Source: Garcia nutans
Lineage: Eukaryota > Streptophyta > Magnoliopsida > Malpighiales > Euphorbiaceae
Direction of reading: 5' to 3'
NCBI GenBank assembly: GCA_947685225.1
Contig: CANTUV010000015.1
Span: 1,240,001-1,304,000, forward strand
Length of the DNA: 64,000 nucleotides
Below the pieces are notes generated by a model that was given only the letters and a program-made list of their open reading frames with translations, made no database searches and was not told the DNA's origin. Numbering within the stretch: position 1 is the stretch's first letter; each line of letters begins with the position of its first letter. Positions 34,833 through 46,379 of the stretch are shown here, one piece after another. The position numbers and the translations under genes were made by a program.

Positions 34833-36220
34833 ATGGAGCCCGAACAAATTCAAAGAATGGTGGATGAAGCCCTCAATGCCAAGATGGAAGAAATCAAAGA
34901 GGCCCTAGCTGAGACCATGAAGAACCAATTGACTGCAATCTTAGAGAATCATGCCGAGGCATCTGCTAGCACTAAGAAACCAAAGGACAAAGGGAAGACT
35001 AAAGTTAATGAAGTGGCTTTTGATGATAAAAAGGTGGTCATTGATGATGATGATGATTGGGCTCAATACTACCAAGAGGTTCAGGAAAAGAAGAAAGAAC
35101 CGAAGGCTGTCGAGAAAGCAACTATTGAAAAGACCGAGACATCTGATGTTGAAAAGATGATTGCTGATTTGGAAAAGAAATTTGAAAAGAAGCTGAAAAT
35201 CGAAGAGATGTCCGAAGTTGACAAGTTATTTGAACAAGATGATGAGGTCTCGTATAAGTTCAAGATGCCTTCCTTTGCTAAGTATAATGGCACCAGAAAT
35301 CCTCATATCCACGCGAAGCAATATATCACTACCATGCAATCTGCTCGAGCTGCTAAGGGTCAAACCCTAAGGTACTTTATGCTCTCATTGGACCCTGTTG
35401 TCCAAATTTTGGTTCAATACCTTAGATGATGAAACACAAAAGAGCTGGGATCTACTTTACAAAGCCTTCATCCAACAATATCGATATAATGTTGAGTTGG
35501 AAGTTACCTTGATGGAAGTGGAGTCCATTAGACAAAGACCGAATGAGAATTTTGTAGATTATGTCAAGAGATGGAGAAACAAGGCTGCTTTGCTCAAGAA
35601 AAGGCTCGATGAATCTGATCAAATAAGGATGATCGTGAGAGGTGTCCTGCCCAATCTCTGCGAAAGGATGTCTCACACCCTTATAAGGGACTTCAAAGAT
35701 CTTCTCCAAGCTGGTCTGCAAATTGAAGAATGGGAAAGGGAGAAGAATCGTTTTTCAATGAAAAAGAATGAGAAAGGGAACTACCAGTCGGGCAATCAAA
35801 TCACACAAAAAGAAGTTGATGTTAATGTAACCGGTCAAGCAAATAGAAGGCAGTTTTCAAATCTGGAGAAGCCTTTGTCTTAGGGTCTTCGATAAGCTAC
35901 AAAAGAAAGGGTTGTTACAACCATTGGCTCCTCGACCTTTACCTAGTCCATTACCCCTAAAATTTGATACTAAGGCTTTTTGTCAATTTCATTAGACTCA
36001 AGGACATGAGACTGATAGGTGTACCCGATTAAGGCATGAGATCCAAGATTTGATTGACAGTGGTAAGCTACCCGAGCCGGATAAGCCCAATACCAAGAAC
36101 AACCCTTTGCCTAAGTTTGGAAGAGTACCTCCACCGGCAACCTTCATGGTGGGAAAAGGATTGGAAGAAGATTTTGTTTTATCATCCTTTCAAGATGGGG
36201 ATATTGAAGATATGAAATAA
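34833..36220 (+). pseudogene. Gag (Retrotrans_gag type) of the Gag-only element, broken
   Basis: It begins MEPEQIQRMVDEALNAKM with an acidic, lysine-rich coiled-coil-like N-terminal region (34833-35250). The capsid-like domain starts at FKMPSFAKYNGTRNPHIHAK and, after a frame change near 35395, continues with WFNTLDDETQKSWDLLYKAF, RPNENFVDYVKRWRNKA and LQIEEWEREKNRF (35398-35880). A stop at 35881 and an in-frame TAG at about 35991 interrupt the C-terminal part. That part has a zinc-knuckle-like CQFH-x-GHETDRCTRLRHEIQDLIDSGKLPEP motif set (about 35977-36080) and ends at the TAA at 36218-36220. The family role is forming the particle and packaging RNA. No pol follows. Confidence 0.85.
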
Positions 36221-38689
36221 AAAGAAGCTTAAACTCAACAAACTTTCCTTAGCTTGAATGTTGCTTTTCAATTTTACTTTCTTTAATATTTTGAACTATT
36301 GTGCTTTTCAAACTTAAAGTTGCTTTAAATAAATTACTTTCATCAAAATTTTATTGGTCTTTGTTCATTTTGGTGCTCGACCAATGAGGAATCTAGCTTG
36401 ATAATTCATGAATTAATATATTTGTGTATCATGACACGAATGACTTTACTAGATGAGGGAATTGCTCTATAACATTGAGTTGTGTATGCTTACTTAGAGA
36501 GGGCTCCTACATAATTATCTTTGTCTAGGTCTTAGTCAGTCTTAGAACATGCTTTGACAAATTTTCGAGGCGAAATTGAACTCTGCTTATTTAAGGGAGA
36601 AATGATTTAGGCATTGTTTGATAAGCCAACAACTAGTATCCACCCTATTAAATATCAATCCCTAGTTGTCCCTTTGAGCCTTCATAAAATTTTAGCTTTC
36701 TTTTCATTGGCATATAACCTCAACAACCTATCTTGAGCTGTTGTGATACTTTTGACAAGTCTTATGATCACTAAGATGAATAGGCAAGAAGATAAAAGAA
36801 AGCAATGATTAATCAAGAACATGTGGTTAGATGAAGTTCTCAAGACCATAAGGGTAGTTGAAGTTCTAATATCTCCAATATATCAAGACAATATCAGAGT
36901 AACAAATGATTTATCCCTATTAAAGAAGATTTATGTTACTCCACTCATCCATTATTGGAAGCCCAAGTTGGTACAAATAAGACAACTCTGTTTGAGCTAG
37001 AACCAAAAACAAAAAAAAAGAGAGAAAGAAAGAAAAACAAGAAAAAAATCAATAGAAAAAGAAAGGAAAAAGAAAAAAGAGTAAAAAAAAGGAAAAAAAA
37101 ACCCAAAATGGTTCAAAAAGCCAACTGAGTTCTCTTTTACCTAAAGCAGCAAAAGGCTTCTATTTGGTTCATAAAGACTTTTTTTGAGTTGGTCCAACCC
37201 AACCAAAGATTCAATTAAAATTGGAGAAAAGGAGGAAGACCACCCAATTCTTGAAAGTTCTGTAGTCCAACAAGAAAGAAGGACAAAAAGAGAAAGAAAA
37301 GGGAAGAGTAAGAGAAATAAAGAAAAGGGAGAAGAAGAAAAGAAATGAATTTGGGAACCAAACTTTTTGCAAGGGCAAAAACTGTCCTAGTAAGATCCAA
37401 ATTAATGCTAAGAAGATAGAAGAAATTTGGAGTCTAGCAAGGTTGCCTCCAAGCTGCCTAAAATTCCAACAAGAAATTTGTAGTGTGAAGGTTTGTCCAT
37501 TGTGTCACACCAGCTCCAATCTCAAAATGGCCTTCACTTAAGCCTGTTTCCCTCATAGACCCCATTTCAAGCCTATCAAAGACCTGTTGATCTCTCTTGG
37601 TAGGTAGAGTCTATTAGTGGAGATAGTTTGGATAAGCATGCATATGAGATAGACAATATTTAAACTCAATGAGACCTTTGGCCAAGTAATGTGTATGTGC
37701 CTATCTGAAGTGCAACAATTCTTGCTTAAGTAGAAATAATCCCCAAGTTTAGTACGGTAACTAGGGTTGTCATGTTATAGATATGTTAATTTGGAAAAAT
37801 CAAGTCCTGAGGTACATCGACATTAATTTGGCAAAGCCAACATTTAATTTCAAAATGAAAAATTTGAAAATTTCAAAAAAAAATGTTTTGTCATAACAAA
37901 GCCTTCAAGTTAAGGGAAGTATGTTGAACCTCCAAAAGACACATTGAGCAAAGAAAATTATTATTGGCAAAGTTATGAAGAAACTACCAACTGACATGCT
38001 GAAATATAGCTCGAAATAGATGAATCCCTGACTCTGCAACTTGGGATCTCCACCACTCATGTTTTCAACATCTTGAAGATAAAAGCCACAAATGCAAAGC
38101 TTTCGATCATTCCAATGCAAGACTTGAACAAGCATCAAAACGGAACCAATGAGAACACTTCTGCTGATCACCTCGGTCTGTGAGTCAATGGAACGACTGT
38201 AAGTATTATTCATGCATATCATGCATACATGAGCATGTCACATCACACTTTCTTGTCTTGTGTTGTCTATTCCTTGTCAAAATGAACAACAAGCAATCAA
38301 AAGAAGATATCAAATCAGGGGGGGCATAGAAAGCCCATTGCTTGAGAAACCTCCAGTAATCTTGCAAAGAGAAGAAATGCGTGCTTATGCGAAGAACAAG
38401 ACAGCAAAAATATCAATCAAAGCTTGCATGGAAAAAATCTTTGGTTTGAGCCTACATAGGGGGCAAAGTTTCTCCTTTTCAATTTTTTGGGTTTATATAC
38501 CAAATATTTTTAAACTCACTTACAAATATTTTGCCACGTAGGGGGCAAGGAGAGGATATAAGGTCCAATTAAAAATAGCTAAATCTTTGCAAAAAAAAAA
38601 AAGAACAAAAGAATGGAACAATTAGAACTCTCAAAAGAATGAAGATGCAAAAGACGAAAGACCAATCCAGCTAAAAGAGCTGAAGTCAG
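36221..38689. other. Non-coding interior of the Gag-only element
   Basis: About 2.5 kb where pol would be expected. I find no RT, integrase, protease or RNase H motif in any frame. It contains purine-rich tracts (about 37005-37110 and 37255-37350, almost only A and G on the plus strand) and one antisense ORF (37905-38222). Confidence 0.65.
37905..38222 (-). CDS. Antisense ORF of unknown function in the Gag-only element
   Basis: 105 codons, start ATG at 38222. It has two hydrophobic stretches: SVLIGSVLMLVQVLHW (about residues 23-38) and a longer one, about 74-97. I do not recognise it. Tat-lineage elements are known to carry extra ORFs in antisense orientation near the 3' side, so a remnant of such an ORF is possible; a chance ORF is equally possible. 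No codon evidence separates the two. Confidence 0.25.
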   Translation of the reverse strand: MICMNNTYSRSIDSQTEVISRSVLIGSVLMLVQVLHWNDRKLCICGFYLQDVENMSGGDPKLQSQGFIYFELYFSMSVGSFFITLPIIIFFAQCVFWRFNILPLT

Positions 38690-39264
38690 GGTGAAGACCC
38701 AATCTCAAAGGATGAAGATCCATTTTCAAGGGTGAAGAACCGATCTCAAAGGATGAAGATCCATTTTCAAGGGTGAAGGCCCGATCTCAAAGTATGAAGA
38801 TCCATTTTCAAGGGTGAAGGCCCGATCTCAAAGGATGAAGATCCATTTTCAAGGGTGAAGGCCCGATCTCAAAGGATGAAGATCCATTTTCAAGGGTGAA
38901 GGCCCGATCTCAAAGGATGAAGATCCATTTTCAAGGGTGAAGACCCGATCTCAAAGGATGAAGATCCATTTTCAAGGGTGAAGACCCGATCTCAAAGGAA
39001 GAAGATCCATTTTCAAGGGTGAAGTCCCGATCTCAAAGGATGAAGATCCATTTTCAAGGGTGAAGACCCGATCTCAAAGGATGAAGATCCATTTTCAAGG
39101 GTGAAGACCCGATCTAAAAGAATGAAAATCCATTTTCAAGGGTGAAGACCCGATCTCAAAGGATGAAGATCCATTTTCAAGGGTGAAGATCCAATCTCAA
39201 AGGATGAAGATCCATTCTTAAGGGTGAAGACCCGAACTCAAAGGATGAAGATCCATTTTGATGG
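38690..39264 (+). repeat. 41-bp tandem array, about 14 copies
   Basis: Unit starts fall every 41 bp from 38710 to 39243 (GGATGAAGATCC, then ATTTTCAA, then GGGTGAAGACCC, then GATCTCAAA). Within each unit two short inverted repeats share the loop GAAG: GGAT/ATCC and GGGT/ACCC. Minor variants (GGCCC, GTCCC) keep GGG opposite CCC. Confidence 0.93.
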
Positions 39265-39344
39265 TGAAGAATCACAATGCATATAACAGCCGGAGCAGTC
39301 AGACTTCTCAAATGATAAAAGGTCAATCAAACTCAATCTCGGGT

Positions 39345-39837
39345 CTAAGCACCCAATACCGGGTCCAAAATCCAAATTTTCCTTAGGTCCAGAACCTAGA
39401 ATTATCCTTGAGTCCAGAACTCGAACCGGGTCTAGAACCCAAATTTTTCTTAGGTCCAGAACCTAGAATTATCCTCGAGTCCAGAACTCAAAACCGGGTC
39501 CAGAACCCAAATTTTTCTTAGGTCTAGAACCTAGAATTATCTTCAAGTCCAGAACTCAAATCCGGGTCCAGAACCCAAATTTCCCTTAGGTCAATAACCT
39601 AGAATTATTCTCGAGTCCAGAACTCGAATCCGGGTCCAGAACCCAAATTTCCCTTAGGTACAGAACCTAGAATTATTCTCGAGTCCAGAACTCGAATCTG
39701 GGTCCAGAACCTAAATTTCCCTTAGGTCTAGAACCTAGAATTATCCTCGAGTCCAGAACTCGAATCCGGGTCCATAACTCAAATTTTCCTTAGGTCCAAA
39801 ACCTAGAGTCATCCTCGGGTCCAGAACCCAAAACAAG
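39345..39837 (+). repeat. 68-bp tandem array, about 7 copies, made of three micro-hairpins
   Basis: Units start with GGGTCC at 39361, 39428, 39496, 39564, 39632, 39700 and 39768. Each has three sub-blocks with the common loop CCAGA: GGGT/ACCC, TAGGT/ACCTA and CGAGT/ACTCG. Confidence 0.93.
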
Positions 39838-39904
39838 CCGCCATATCAAAAATTAAGTTTTGTTGCTTTTCACTCACTTTCACTAAGGTTTCAGATCATT
39901 CAAG

Positions 39905-39916
39905 CAGGGGGCAAAC
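39905..39916 (+). other. Polypurine tract of the Gag-only element
   Basis: AGGGGGCAAAC abuts the 3' LTR and matches the AGGGGGCAAAC-type tract common in Tat elements. Confidence 0.8.
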
Positions 39917-42076
39917 TGTAGATCCTTAATTTTTTACCCAATCCGATCCAATATGCTTTATTTAGTCCAAAATGATTTTTGTTGTTTAATTGGTCTAAAA
40001 TAATTTTAATTAAATAATTTTTACCTTAGTATCTAATTTTTATTAATAAAAAATGAAAATAAATAATTAAAAATAAAAATAAAAATCGGAGTCGAAAAAA
40101 ATCGGCAGCGAAAAGTGGTCGGGCCGCGGGGGAGTTATTTCGCCCGCAGGAATTTCCTGCGGGCTGGCACTCCGACGGGCCCGGCAGCACAGTTTTCGCC
40201 AATGCAAAATTTTTTGACACAATTTTTGGAATCCTAATCCGATTAGGTTTTAATTTTTTTTTTTATTAATATTAATTACCTTAATTAATTAGTAATAAAA
40301 AACCTAAAAACCACTATAAATAGGGACCAATTAAACCAAATCAAGAGAGGAAAAAAATACATAGTGACTTTAGGATTTGAAACCAAATCAAGGAAGGAAA
40401 AGGAAAAACTCAATTCAATTGATATTAATAGTAGCAGTAGCACGGCAAAAGGAAAGGGGAGATTTCAAAGGCAATCAAAGCTTGTTTTTGGAGCTAGTTC
40501 ATCCAAGAAGAGTTATTTTTTGGAGAATCAACAAAAGAATGTATGTTTTAATTCTTCTAATTTATGTTTTACAATAGCAAAATCTACAAAATTTAAGTTT
40601 TTTTTAAATCAAAATTTTAGAGCTTTAACTTAATTTTTCCAATATTAGAACATTAAAAACGTGACTTTCTTTTCTAAAATGACTCAAAATTGTTATTTTT
40701 TCTTCTTAAAAACCTTAAAACCCTCATTGAACATATTTTTCAACAAAACCAAAATCAAATTCTGTTTTATTTAAGATTTTAAAGTAAGCTCTTTTTCATT
40801 CAAAAAACCTTAAAAAACATCTTTTCTACTTATAAAAACTTCAATCCATGTGTTTAAATTCATAAAATATCAAATTCTTTTTTTAAAACCCTAAAATTAT
40901 ACTTTAGCCAAGAACCCAATTTCAAAGCCTAAAATCCAAAAATCATCTTTTAAACCTAAAATAATGAACCCTGACCCTTTAAAACCTTAAACCCTAACTT
41001 TTTCTAAACTTTAAACCCTTTAGAACATAAAAACATAAAAACATAAAAAAGTCAAAAAAAAGTCACAGTAGCTTAAATCATTATTTAAAATCATGAATTA
41101 AAAATATTTCAAAAGTGTCTAAAACTCAAGTTTTATTATTTCATCATTCAAATCTTAATTTGTTTAATCAAAGTGTCTTGCCAACCTTTAAAAAACATAA
41201 AAACCTAATCTATTTTAATTACCTAAGAAGTCATAGTAGCTTAAACTTTAGAATTTCTAAAGCCTTAACACATGAGATAAATAACCCTAAATAGAAATAG
41301 TAGCTATACTTGAACTTTTATTTGTTTTATTCAATTCCATATTTATTTATACCTTGATTTATTTCTTATGCTTTAATTTATTTAATTTTAATACTTGATT
41401 TATTTAATTTATCATGGATTGATGTTTATTTTATTGATATTTAAATACTTTTGATGAATGATTTATTTATGATGGATGATTATTTACTTTTATCAATCAA
41501 TTTAGACTTCCAAAAGTTGTAAGAGGTATGTTTCCACTTGGTGGGTATCTCATTAGTTAAACATCATGTAATTTAATTTTCTTTTCTATTTTAGAACTTA
41601 TGTAAAGGGCATGTTTCTACCTTTTGGTGGGTGTCCTATTTAGGCATGTTATGTAAGGACATGTTTCCATCCTTGGACGGGTGTCCATTTATTTATTTTA
41701 TTTTGTTTGGACATTGCTTTGATTTTAATATAATGATGCTTTCTTTTATTGTGTGTAGTATGGATAATGTTATTATATTTAAGAATTTTATAATATTAAG
41801 ACCTGTAAAGGAGGCCGGTTCTAATGAACCGGGCGTTGTGGGGGTGCTGGGCCATTTCTCACCTTCCCCACACGTACCCAACTTTCCGAACCCATTAGGG
41901 GGTTGGGGATTCCTTAGGAATCGAGTCATCCACCCCTTTCTTTTTCCCGGCCTGTCCGGGTGGCGACTCCATTTTCTCCGGACTTAGGTCCGTGTTCTCT
42001 AAGGCCTCGAGCCTAAACAGTGCCGAAGTCGCAAGAACAATTCCACCGGGAGTGGGGGCGAAAATCCCCGCTCACA
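39917..42076 (+). repeat. 3' LTR of the Gag-only element
   Basis: Partner of 31457-33642. It has an intact TATAAATAGGG near 40317, and its GC palindrome at about 40140-40162 is intact. Confidence 0.93.
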
Positions 42077-44584
42077 CAGCCAACAATGTTCATCAACCAT
42101 CAATTCACCAAAGGCAGTCACACTGTCTTTGCTTTTGTTCAGCCAGAATTGAACGATAATTTTAGTGGAACCAACAACGAAGGTTTGGTCTTAATCAATA
42201 ATTTATTCATATGCATAGTAGCTTCATAGTTTGATTTATAAAGTTGTTTAAATATACAAATAGTTAAATTTCTCTTTTCCCTCAAACACTTTGATTAATT
42301 GTTTTAACTGACATTTTAATTCGGTAGGTTAATTGTTAAAATCCTAATTAGGTATTTTATAAAACCAAAACCCAATCCATTAGAACATCCAATAGACCAA
42401 AGTTTAAAATAATTGACAAAACTCTAATCTATTTATCCGATTACTAAAGCCCTAACTATTTTATTAAATAAAACCTTAAACTATTTTGTTAAAACTCAAA
42501 ACCCTAAATTATTTTTGTCTAAAACCTTAAACTATTTTTTTAAAACTCAAAACCCTAAACTATTTTTGTCCAAAATCTTAAATTGTTTCACTAAATTCCA
42601 AAACCCTAATTGTTTCTTCCAAAACCTTAATTTATTTCCTTCTAAACTGTTTTTTTCTAAAACAATAAATTAGAACCATAATTTCTTTTGAAACTTTCAT
42701 AAAACAACCCTACTTTCAAATTGTTCAGCCCAAAATACCAAAACCCTAATTCAATAAACTTAAAATTCTAATATGAGAAAACCCTAATTTGTTCCCAAAA
42801 TATCAAAATCCAATTTTTCCAAACCCTAATCCAGGAACCTTAAAGTCCTTAAACCTTAATTCTCAAAACCAGAACTCCAAAATCTGAAATCCTAATTCCA
42901 ATAGCTTAAATTCCCAAATCTAGGTCCAAACCCTAATTCCAATAAGTTAATTCCTTAAATCTTAATTTTATTGGTTTAATGATTTGAACCCTATCTTCAA
43001 TCATTTATTTGATTTGCAACTCTTTATATGATGGATGCTTTAGTTCATTTTGTGATGGATGTTTATTTTAATTATCATACTTGAATGACTTAATTTGTTT
43101 ATTTGATTTTTTGAATTGTAAAAGGTACGTTTCCATTTTATGGGTGCCTCGGTTTTTTTTTATGTAATCTAGTTTATCGTTTAAAGATTTTGGGATTATT
43201 ATAAAGGATTTATTTTCACATTTTGGTAGGTGTCCTAGTTCATTTTCTTTGTGGATATTTGGATATTGTAAGGGCATATTTTCATCTCTGGATGGGTGCC
43301 CATTTATTATTTTATTTTTATTTATTTCGATACAATAAATTCTTTATTTATTTTGAATTGCATGTAGCATGGAGATATTGCAATAAGTTAAGAATTTTAT
43401 AATATTTAGACCTGAAAAGGAGGCCGGTTCCAATGAACTGGAAGTTATGGGGGTGTTGGATCATTCTCACCTTCCCCACGCGTACCTAACTTTTCGAACC
43501 CATAGGGGATTGAAAATTTCTTAGAAATTGAGTCATCCATCCCTTTCTTTTTCCCGTCTCGTCTGGGTGGCGACTCCATTTTCTCCGGATTTAGGCCCGT
43601 GTTCTCTGAGGCCCTGAGCCTAATAGTGTCGAAGTCGCAATAATCATTCCACAAGGAGTGAGGGCTAAAATTCCCACTCACACCATTTATTTCCATCTTT
43701 TACCCATAAATTCATTATATATACATTAAAATAATTCATTTTAATAATTATAAACATTATCATCAAAAACTCTAATTTCCCATACTCATGCTATAAACCC
43801 TAGTTCCACTATAATCAACTCATATCCAATTTTTAACCATAAAATCATTATATCCATATCAAAATAATATCAAAGTCATATATTACAACAATTATAAACA
43901 CTCTTATCAAAACTCAAAATTCCACATAATCCCCCGCAACCTTAAATTCATCATTTATACACATATTAACAAATTAACTAATAAATCATCATTTATTCAT
44001 CTCTTTAACTTCATTTCCATCAACTTTGACAATTTAAATAAACTTCTCTCTCTAGCCTAATCAAACATAATCTTAAAAACTCAAGAAAGCCAGTTTAAAC
44101 TTAAGAATGCTTACTTGGATCCTTGGCAAATCTTGAAAATCGCCTTTAATCCTTGAAGTTTTAATGAAATTTTGTGTATTTAGAAGAATTAAAATCCTCC
44201 AAAAAAAACACCATAAATTTCATCCAAATAGAAAGGAGAAGGAAGAATATGAAGAAAAATGTGATATTTTGATTTTAAGTCTTCTTAACCACACACATAT
44301 ACTATAATATTTAAGTAATTAATTAAATAATAATTAATATCTCATATTTATCATCTTCCACCAAAAATTATTTTAATTTTTAATTTTTAATTCTATTTCA
44401 TTTACTTATTTATTTATTTTACTTTTATTTTAACTTTTCAACTCATTTTGTCTTTTAGTGTCAAATGTGTGACATGTGTATATTATGCATATATTATGTG
44501 TGCATCTTATATTTCATTCCTCCAACATATTAGCTACCCTCTAAATTAATTATTCAATAATATCTAAAATCCTCGGGTGCTACA

Positions 44585-46379
44585 GTATAAGTTAAATATA
44601 ATGTTAAAGTCTAAAGTAAATTAGCTATAATTCTTTAAAAATATAAAATATTATACTTCAAAAATATTTAAAATATCAGCATAAAATTATTTGAATTTTT
44701 TGTCTTGCCATCCGGGAATGTTCAAGGGAGCATATTCTTCATTTACTGCAATTGTCCTAAGAAAGGATCTAAGTTTTTTCAGTAGAACTCTTTCTCTCTT
44801 CTATTCTCTACTACTATTACTCTATTTTTAAAGAGAGAGAGAGACAGCCTATTCAATGACGAAAACCATGCATTTAAGAAAAACGACATGATTTCATAAG
44901 AGGGCAAAAGTAAAATAAATAACATTTTATGGTCCTTTTTAAACAATTCATCAACAGTGGAAATAAATCAATGGACATATGTAACACTGTAAAAAAAAGG
45001 GATGTTATCATGGCTGAAAATTAATATTATGAAATTCTTCTATAGGCATTGTCTTCGCAATCCAAAAATGTTCCATCTAGAGATTAAAGCATATCAAAGT
45101 TAAATTTGGCAATTCCCTAAACCAAAATCAAAATCAATTCCAAGACAATTAAGATAATTGAAGATGAGAATTACCATTGTATAAGTCTTTCGAATCTTAA
45201 GTTTATATTTCAAAAGCACTAATCATAGGTAAGAAACATACCTATTACCCAATAAAAAGAAACACTATATCAAATAGAGAGAGAGGGAGAGAGGGAGAAA
45301 ACAGAGATGGAGAAAAATCGCAACAAATCATTTTTTTCAGGATGAAATAATCAGGAAAATCACAACTTTTTAGAGAAATTAAAAACCCTATTTTATTATT
45401 CACAATTGCCTCTTCAAGCACCTAAAATCTTTGGCTCAATCACTCTAACATAAAAGTAGAAATATTAGATGCCTCTATCACTTATTTTATTTTTGTTTTA
45501 TTATTTGCATAGATGCGATTTTAATTTTACTGCTAAAGACCACGTATTTTGTGGTGTAACCATGACCATGAAACATTGATGAGATTCTTGTCTCTGTAGC
45601 CTAATTTCAAGATTAAATTTGTTAATAAACTCTTCTGTTATTCAATTTATCTTGCTTCTTTCTTAATGATGCTTTGTAATTAAATGTATTTGATTATCTT
45701 AATTCTCACTAGCCTAAGGCTAGATGAATCTCCTCCTCCTCCTCTTTCTAATCATCATCATTTTTGGCTCTTCAGAAAAATTTATAAAAATTGAATTAGA
45801 GTAGCTCAACTCTGAAGATGGGTTGATGGGAATTTTTTGTTCTTTATTCGTGAACTATATCTTCCTAAAGATTTTCTTGACGTTTTTGAGCTTTGTTAAG
45901 GGGAAAAAATGGGAATTTTATGTTGGGGAGATGCTTCTTGATTTTAACATTTTGCCAAAGATTTTCTTGATTTTCTTGAAATTATCTTAAGATTTGTTTA
46001 AAGAAAGAAAATGAGTTTTTGTGGATATTAAGGAGCATAAAAAAAACAATACTACCGAGAAATTAAAAAAAAAAAAAAAAACTTACTTTTGAACAACAGA
46101 GAAGATGCGGAATTCGAGCATCAGTGGAGGAGAAACAGGAACTGAGCATCGACAGAGAAGAAAGAGGCGATAGCGAAGAACAAGTAAATGCAACAGCGAA
46201 CACCCAAATTCAACGAACCCCATAAAAAATTAGAATAAAATAATAAAAAGAATTGATAAGAGTATTGATAAAAGTGAAGGTAGAGAAAGAAAGATCCAAA
46301 TCTCGAATTTGCTCATAGATGATAGATCTAAATGAAGGGTATTTTATCATTTTATAATTCATCATGTAGTAGATTTTAT
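44585..46379. other. Remainder of CACTA I (inferred), no gene seen
   Basis: AT-rich. GA-rich simple repeats lie at 44830-44850 and 45280-45302. On the minus strand, 46330-46090 looks like a transcribed leader ending in a splice-donor-like AAGTAAG. No coding region can be supported. Confidence 0.35.

Larger units (their letters stand above)
31457..42076 (+). mobile_element. Gag-only non-autonomous Tat-type (TR-GAG-like) LTR retrotransposon
   Basis: LTRs at 31457-33642 (2186 bp) and 39917-42076 (2160 bp) are very similar, apart from small indels such as a loss of about 14 bp near 31660. A tRNA-Arg primer site (33644-33661) and a polypurine tract (39905-39916) give a standard replication layout. 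The 6.3-kb interior has a broken gag (34833-36220) but no protease, RT, RNase H or integrase on either strand. It resembles the TR-GAG class of gag-only plant elements. CAACC (31452-31456) and CAGCC (42077-42081) are a 4-of-5 target duplication. Two tandem arrays lie just before the 3' LTR. It would need pol proteins from another Tat element. Confidence 0.88.
30932..43682 (+). mobile_element. Older Tat-type solo LTR interrupted by the Gag-only element
   Basis: Two halves, 30932-31456 (TGTAGATCCTTAATTTT... start, TATA box CCTATAAAG near 31349) and 42077-43682 (ending CCCACTCACA), together form about 2.13 kb of LTR related to the inner element's LTR. Flanking CTATT (30927-30931) and CCATT (43683-43687) match at 4 of 5 bases and are taken as the target duplication. 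No internal region is present, so it is a solo LTR. Its 3' part keeps the triple hairpins (43124-43301) and the GGTGGCGACTCCATTTTCTCC block (about 43566). Confidence 0.85.
29039..44584 (-). mobile_element. Solo LTR, gypsy type, about 2.8 kb net, host of the nested insertions; TSD GTATA
   Basis: On the minus strand it starts TGTAGCACCCGAGG (44584) and ends AAGGGTGTCACA (29039). GTATA flanks it exactly (29034-29038, 44585-44589). Its left part (29039-30931) and right part (43683-44584) together match the architecture of the solo LTRs at 26047 and 53727, including the hairpin with T-run (29184-29204) and the three-copy repeat (29874-30055). The 12.75-kb insertion at 30932-43682 explains its span. 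Confidence 0.9.
24693..46379 (-). mobile_element. Decayed CACTA-like (En/Spm) transposon I, split by LTR insertions
   Basis: The left end (24693-24960) has many direct and inverted copies of a short G-G-C-G-G-T-T motif (AGGCGGTT, GACGGTT, TAGGGGCGG, and ACCGCTTC or CGCCTCT in reverse), the style of CACTA subterminal repeats. A transposase fragment lies at 25378-25572 (-), an exon-like stretch at about 28600-28740 (-), and leader-like sequence near 46090-46330 (-) with an AAGTAAG donor-like site. Insertions at 26047-28451 and 29039-44584 interrupt it. I do not see clear CACTA termini, and that all these pieces belong to one element is inference. Confidence 0.45.

Noticed and set aside
38690..39837. 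CRISPR-like array
   Set aside because: The repeats are direct tandem units without unique spacers, in a plant retrotransposon.
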